NCBI GenBank assembly: GCA_030683195.1
Contig: JAUXQA010000069.1
Coordinates: forward strand, 1 to 9,930
DNA length: 9,930 nucleotides
Direction: 5' to 3'
DNA from: Rhodoferax sp.
GTDB lineage: Bacteria > Pseudomonadota > Gammaproteobacteria > Burkholderiales > Burkholderiaceae_C
The position numbers and the translations under genes were made by a program. The notes beneath the pieces are model-generated. The model worked only from the letters and a program-made list of their open reading frames with translations, had not been told where the DNA came from and ran no database searches. Shown here in pieces: positions 7,023 through 9,930 of this stretch (positions are counted from its first letter, which is position 1; the number at the start of each line of letters is the position of its first letter).

Positions 7023-7050
7023 TTTACTTTTTCTCCAGATTTCATATGCT
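7023..7050 (+). promoter_or_regulatory. Candidate promoter overlapping the LexA box
   Basis: TTTACT (7023-7028) and TATGCT (7045-7050), each four of six matches to the sigma-70 consensus, are separated by 16 bases. The -10 overlaps the first bases of the LexA-like operator at 7047-7066, the arrangement by which LexA blocks polymerase. TATAAA at 7052-7057 is an alternative -10 that would lie fully inside the operator. Confidence 0.35.
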
Positions 7051-7066
7051 GTATAAAAAAACAGTA
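7047..7066. promoter_or_regulatory. LexA (SOS) operator-like palindrome
   Basis: The core CTGTATAAAAAAACAG (7049-7064) has the CTGT-N8-ACAG form of the LexA box used by gamma- and betaproteobacteria, with an A/T-only spacer. The flanks extend the match: over 20 bases it differs at only two positions from the E. coli umuDC operator as I remember it. It lies 21 bases before ATG 7088, overlaps the likely promoter, and is in a divergent intergenic region. It could therefore repress the 65-residue gene and possibly the minus-strand pair until DNA damage inactivates LexA. Binding is inferred from sequence only. Confidence 0.72.
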
Positions 7067-7075
7067 CATTGATTT

Positions 7076-7080
7076 GGAGA
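7076..7080 (+). promoter_or_regulatory. Ribosome binding site deciding the start at 7088
   Basis: GGAGA is 7 bases upstream of ATG 7088. Three long frames overlap here on both strands, and this site together with the LexA-like box selects this one as the real gene. Confidence 0.7.
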
Positions 7081-7087
7081 AGCCGAA

Positions 7088-7285
7088 ATGGAAACAAGTG
7101 AATGGGTCGTACGGTGTTCTGCCCGTCTACACGCGCAATGGCCGAGACTGCATAGAGATCAGCGCGATGAAGTGGCACGAGACCTTTCGCATGACCAGCG
7201 GTGTCAACAAATTGAACCAGAAGTCGCGGTGGTCGAATGGTTGCGACAAGGTATTCCGGTGCCGGTTGGGAGTGAACAGCGATGA
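7088..7285 (+). CDS. Small conserved protein, probably LexA-controlled, unknown function
   Basis: A 65-residue, highly charged, soluble protein. It has RCSARLHAQWPRLHRDQRDEVARDL and then AVVEWLRQGIPVP near the C-terminus. It resembles small hypothetical proteins of the RCAARL...WPxxxP...VEWLRxGIP type that I remember from plasmids and integrative elements of Burkholderiales and Pseudomonas. Their function is unknown to me. The predicted content is helical, without cysteine clusters, signal peptide or obvious DNA-binding motif. Support for coding: a good Shine-Dalgarno sequence, a LexA-like operator 21 bases upstream, and an ATGA overlap with a following short frame that has its own Shine-Dalgarno. 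Competing frames (minus 7292-6984 and plus 6996-7310) lack these signals and recognisable motifs. It is divergent from the 96-residue gene. Confidence 0.72.
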   Translation: METSEWVVRCSARLHAQWPRLHRDQRDEVARDLSHDQRCQQIEPEVAVVEWLRQGIPVPVGSEQR

Positions 7286-7386
7286 AGCACACCTACTTTC
7301 ATACACCTAATATCAATCATCCTTGGCATCTGTCAGACGGGTTGACCGGGCGTCGAATTTTGGTGGCGATTTGGAACTGGATGTAA
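7282..7386 (+). CDS. 34-residue ORF coupled to the upstream gene
   Basis: ATG 7282 overlaps the stop of the 65-residue gene as ATGA. GGGAG (7268-7272) stands 9 bases before it, so translation looks both coupled and independently primed. The 34-residue product is MKHTYFHTPNINHPWHLSDG followed by LTGRRILVAIWNWM. It is rich in His and Trp, with a short hydrophobic end containing two Trp. I recognise no family. It may be a complete micro-protein or the first part of a longer protein cut by a stop: the same frame after TAA runs only 15 more codons, without hydrophobic or familiar character. The spacing and Shine-Dalgarno make chance less likely. Confidence 0.5.
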   Translation: MKHTYFHTPNINHPWHLSDGLTGRRILVAIWNWM

Positions 7387-7475
7387 CGGCAGGTTCAGGG
7401 AAGGTCAGTTCATCGGCTGAGTCCACGCCACTAACCCAAGCGTTTTCTAAACTTTGATTTGTGGATCAGTTGATT

Positions 7476-7519
7476 GACACGCAACACACAAAAAGGCAGC
7501 GTTGTGCGTCTGATTTTTT
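7476..7519 (+). terminator. Probable intrinsic terminator after the SOS-like unit
   Basis: GACACGCAACAC (7476-7487) pairs with GCGTTGTGCGTC (7499-7510) in a 12-position stem with two A-C mismatches and one G-U pair around an 11-base loop. Six T follow at 7514-7519 after three other bases. The orientation suits the plus-strand unit ending at 7386. The gap before the T tract makes it less than ideal. Confidence 0.4.
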
Positions 7520-7521
7520 GG

Positions 7522-7569
7522 TGTCAACAAACTGACCGTTTGGTTGACAGAAACTCCACGGTGGAGTTT
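7522..7569. repeat. Two adjacent inverted repeats between convergent genes
   Basis: The first repeat pairs TGTCAACAAAC (7522-7532) with GTTTGGTTGACA (7538-7549), perfect except for one bulged base, around a 5-base loop. The second is AAACTCCAC/GTGGAGTTT (7551-7559 and 7561-7569), perfect around a single central base. Neither is followed by a T tract on either strand, so they are not ordinary terminators. They lie 40 bases beyond the stop of the large minus-strand gene (7609). A protein-binding site, a transcript-end stabiliser or a recombination site are all possible. Confidence 0.6.
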
Positions 7570-7608
7570 GCCCGGTTTATGCTCAAGGCACTAATATTTG
7601 CCGAAAAA

Positions 7609-9930
7609 TCAAGCGCTATACGGTGTAAAGGAAAACCCATTGCCGATGACACCAACTAACCCGGCCTGATTTTCAGCGCTCTCACTGAATCCGGCCAATA
7701 CCTCTGCAACCGTTCCGGCCTTGGCATCCAGTACCCCGACCCAGAAGTTAAGGCCTCCTATTTCTCCAGGGCGGTGAAGCACGTTGTCGTAGAGTTTGTT
7801 GACAATCTGCGCATTCGTTGGATTGGTTCCATAAACGGCCTTGAACTCGGCTGAATTCACGAAGCCTTCTGCCACCTGTTTGAGAGTTGCTCCGCTGTCC
7901 ATCGCGTTGATCCAAAATCCTAGACCCCCCGCGTCCGGAGTGCGGTTGAAAGCTGCTTGGTAGACACGGTAAGCCTGGCCACCTGCTCCACCGGTATCAA
8001 GGGCCATGGTTGAATCGGCAAACTGCAGCCGCTCGACATTTGTCAAAGTGTCAACGCCCTCAGCGCCGCTGCTGTCAGTCACTATGACGGTGCCGGCATC
8101 AAAAGTCAGGGTAAAGGATGACCGGTTGCCTGCATACGCAGCCACATCAACGCCAGCACCACCATCAAGCGAGTCGTCGCCCCCCTTACCGCTTAAAACA
8201 TTTCGTCCGGAGTTGCCAATAAGGGTGTTGGCCAGCGCATTGCCCGTACCGCTGATATTTGAACTGCCTGTCAATGTCAGAGCCGCCTCGGTACTGCTCA
8301 GGGTCGTGCTGGCGCTGGCTTCGCGCGGTGCCAAAAAAGGATTTGTTAGCCGGTAAATCTGGTAGCCGCTGAGCGACTGGTCCGGCGAGTAAGAGCTTTT
8401 CATCACCACATACTGCCCATTGCCTGAAATCTGGCCATCCAGGCTATAGGTTGAAACATCTTCAGCAAACTCCGAAACAATGCGAAGCTCGCCGGTGAGC
8501 ATGTCCTTGATGAAAACATCAGGGCCGTAATCGTGCCGAAACGGCAGAGTCACCAAGTCTTCGTCCCAACTGTTAAACACAACAAAGCGGCCATCGTCAG
8601 AAATGGACGCTTGCTCGTTAATCTTGGTCGCCGCCACGCCGCTGCTGTTCACCGCAACGCGCTTTAGATCACCCGTGACCATGTCCTTGTAAAACACATC
8701 CCTCACGCCATTAGTGTCGTCTGCGACCAGGTTGGCCGCATCGCTTGAAAACACAATGTAACGACCATTGGCACTGACATTGGCATCGCTGCTGTAGGCA
8801 TAGTTGGTTGGCGTCACTATGGTCTGCGCACCGGCAGATGACGTTGAAACCCGCTCAATGGCGCCGGACTGCAGGTCTTTGCGAAAGATGTCGGCAGCGC
8901 CATTGGTGTCGCCACTCACCAGGTTAGTGGCTCGGCTCATAAAAACCAGATAGCGACCGTCGGCAGAAAACGACGCCTGCTCGCTCGAACCATTGGCCTG
9001 CGCCCCAGTCGCTGTGGTGGATAGCCTGGCAATGGCCCCTGAAGCCAGAGTCTTTACAAAGATGTCACTGGACCGGTTGGTATCGCCAGTCACCAAGCCG
9101 TCATTGAAACTCGTAAACGCCACCAGACTTCCGTCAGCAGACACAGCCGCTCCGCTGCTAACGTTGCCGCCCATCGAGCCAGGGGAAAGCCCATTGACAT
9201 TAGACGACACCAGCTTGAGCTCGCCGGTAGTCAGGTTTTTGGCATAGACGTCATAACCGGTATTGTTGTCGCCCGCCGTGATGGTTGTGCTGTTGATAGT
9301 CCCACCGGTTGGGCTATTTGGATCGCCTTGGTATGACAAGGACACCAGGTTATTGGCCCAGGTTTCAAAGGCAACTACCCGTCCGTTTGCTGACATTGAA
9401 TAGCCCTCTCCCACCGCCGAGACACCTGTTGGGTAACCACCCGGTATTGGGTTGAGTATGGTGCTGTTGCTTCCCATGCGGGCAGACCTTGCACCAAACT
9501 CGTCGGTGACAACGAATTGAACCGCCCCCGAACTCATGTCCTTATAAAAACTGTCGCTGTTGTAATTATTCGTTTCATTGGGGTTGTTGTTGTCCGTGGC
9601 CACTAAATTACCCCCCCAGCTGGTAAACACAACAAAGCGGCCATCAGCCGATAGTACCGGTGCGGTGTTGCTGCCAGAATTGGTGCCCAGGTCCGCCACC
9701 ACGCCGGCGGTGTTGGCACTTACCAACTTGATGGTAGTGCTGGCCGCGCCGGTTCCCTCGTCGACGCTGCGGGTGCTGAAGTCATAGCTTGTTGTACCTG
9801 CAAACCGGTTGCCAGCTAAATCCAGCACCGTGCCCGCCGAGAAAGACAGGTTGTAAGTGGTTGCGGCAACTAGAGAGACGCTAGGATCAATGTTGAGTGT
9901 TGACCCCGACACCGAAACGCGTGAGCTTGT
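7609..9930 (-). CDS. Large exported protein: Ig-like, PD40 propeller repeats, RTX-like, DUF4214 (C-terminal part)
   Basis: The last 773 residues of a gene whose start lies beyond 9930. The GTG at 9912 is internal, because the frame stays open to the edge. Numbering from that GTG, residues 1-48 end a bacterial Ig-like (SbsA/Big_5-type) domain with TYNLSFSAGTVLDLAGNRFAG. Seven propeller-blade repeats follow, with S(A/D/G)(D/N)G(R/S/Q) cores near 88, 174, 258, 316, 380, 438 and 496. Most are followed by (D/N)LV...DTN and a DIFxKDLxSG strand, as in TolB/PD40 beta-propellers. A short RTX-like segment (GNSGRNVLSGKGGDDSLDGG, 566-585) leads to DTLTNVERLQFAD and to a DUF4214 region (about 645-755) made of two related halves, each with (G)GL.FW. 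The C-terminus, SFTPYSA, fits a type I secretion substrate. A calcium-dependent adhesin or surface-layer-like role is likely but unproven. No transporter genes are visible. Confidence 0.85.
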   Translation of the reverse strand, partial: TSSRVSVSGSTLNIDPSVSLVAATTYNLSFSAGTVLDLAGNRFAGTTSYDFSTRSVDEGTGAASTTIKLVSANTAGVVADLGTNSGSNTAPVLSADGRFVVFTSWGGNLVATDNNNPNETNNYNSDSFYKDMSSGAVQFVVTDEFGARSARMGSNSTILNPIPGGYPTGVSAVGEGYSMSANGRVVAFETWANNLVSLSYQGDPNSPTGGTINSTTITAGDNNTGYDVYAKNLTTGELKLVSSNVNGLSPGSMGGNVSSGAAVSADGSLVAFTSFNDGLVTGDTNRSSDIFVKTLASGAIARLSTTATGAQANGSSEQASFSADGRYLVFMSRATNLVSGDTNGAADIFRKDLQSGAIERVSTSSAGAQTIVTPTNYAYSSDANVSANGRYIVFSSDAANLVADDTNGVRDVFYKDMVTGDLKRVAVNSSGVAATKINEQASISDDGRFVVFNSWDEDLVTLPFRHDYGPDVFIKDMLTGELRIVSEFAEDVSTYSLDGQISGNGQYVVMKSSYSPDQSLSGYQIYRLTNPFLAPREASASTTLSSTEAALTLTGSSNISGTGNALANTLIGNSGRNVLSGKGGDDSLDGGAGVDVAAYAGNRSSFTLTFDAGTVIVTDSSGAEGVDTLTNVERLQFADSTMALDTGGAGGQAYRVYQAAFNRTPDAGGLGFWINAMDSGATLKQVAEGFVNSAEFKAVYGTNPTNAQIVNKLYDNVLHRPGEIGGLNFWVGVLDAKAGTVAEVLAGFSESAENQAGLVGVIGNGFSFTPYSA

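Noticed and set aside
6984..7310. Two other frames overlapping the 65-residue gene (minus 7292-6984, plus 6996-7310)
   Set aside because: Both lack a Shine-Dalgarno and recognisable sequence. The plus one would begin upstream of the promoter and run through the LexA-like box. The 7088 frame has all expected signals.
7474..7659. Plus-strand 61-codon frame
   Set aside because: It runs through the three hairpins and into the end of the large convergent gene. It has no ribosome binding site or motif.
9404..9414. CTCTCCCACC, partly matching the tRNA-Val end in direct orientation
   Set aside because: Only about nine shared bases, and inside the coding frame of the large repeat protein; expected by chance.
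7609..9930. Tandem DNA repeats in the large minus-strand gene as a CRISPR or satellite
   Set aside because: The repetition is at protein level (propeller blades of about 58-85 residues) with diverged DNA. There are no short identical repeats with regular spacers.

Overview
The window has two unlike halves. Positions 1 to about 5840 are conserved chromosomal backbone. Positions about 5840 to 9930 are accessory DNA. The isc gene order, the IscR tail and the protein sequences suggest a betaproteobacterium of the order Burkholderiales, probably a Comamonadaceae-like organism close to Rhodoferax or Polaromonas. That placement is from remembered resemblance only.

Backbone, all on the + strand: the 3' end of iscR, then iscS, iscU, iscA, hscB, hscA and fdx. 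These are tightly spaced, with an overlap between iscA and hscB, and form a nearly complete ISC iron-sulfur cluster assembly operon. IscS supplies sulfur from cysteine, IscU is the scaffold, and HscA with HscB drives cluster release. Ferredoxin supplies electrons, IscA is an A-type carrier, and IscR is the cluster-sensing regulator. No iscX follows fdx. Instead dnaQ (the Pol III epsilon proofreading exonuclease) starts 9 bases after fdx. A tRNA-Val(CAC) gene with encoded CCA comes next, possibly with its own extended -10 promoter, and is closed by a strong intrinsic terminator.

Accessory part: after the tRNA terminator, coding becomes sparse and changes orientation. There is a gene-poor stretch with a possible decayed reading frame. 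Two minus-strand genes follow: an uncharacterised 96-residue protein and, downstream of it, a small multi-pass membrane protein with a zinc-metallopeptidase-like HELLH motif. Divergent to these lies a compact plus-strand unit of a 65-residue protein and a 34-residue ORF joined by an ATGA overlap. It is preceded by a sequence with the full form of a LexA (SOS) operator, CTGT-N8-ACAG. The unit is followed by three consecutive hairpins, the first of which looks like a terminator.

The right end holds the last 773 residues of a very large minus-strand protein that runs off the window. It consists of an Ig-like domain, seven beta-propeller (PD40-type) repeats, a short RTX-like calcium-binding segment and a C-terminal DUF4214 region. 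It is probably an exported surface or extracellular protein.

The most interesting part is 6083-7386. A small gene cluster, apparently under damage control, sits next to a tRNA gene, as expected for island DNA or a remnant of a mobile element. No integrase, transposase or second att copy is visible in the window, so the island reading is inference.
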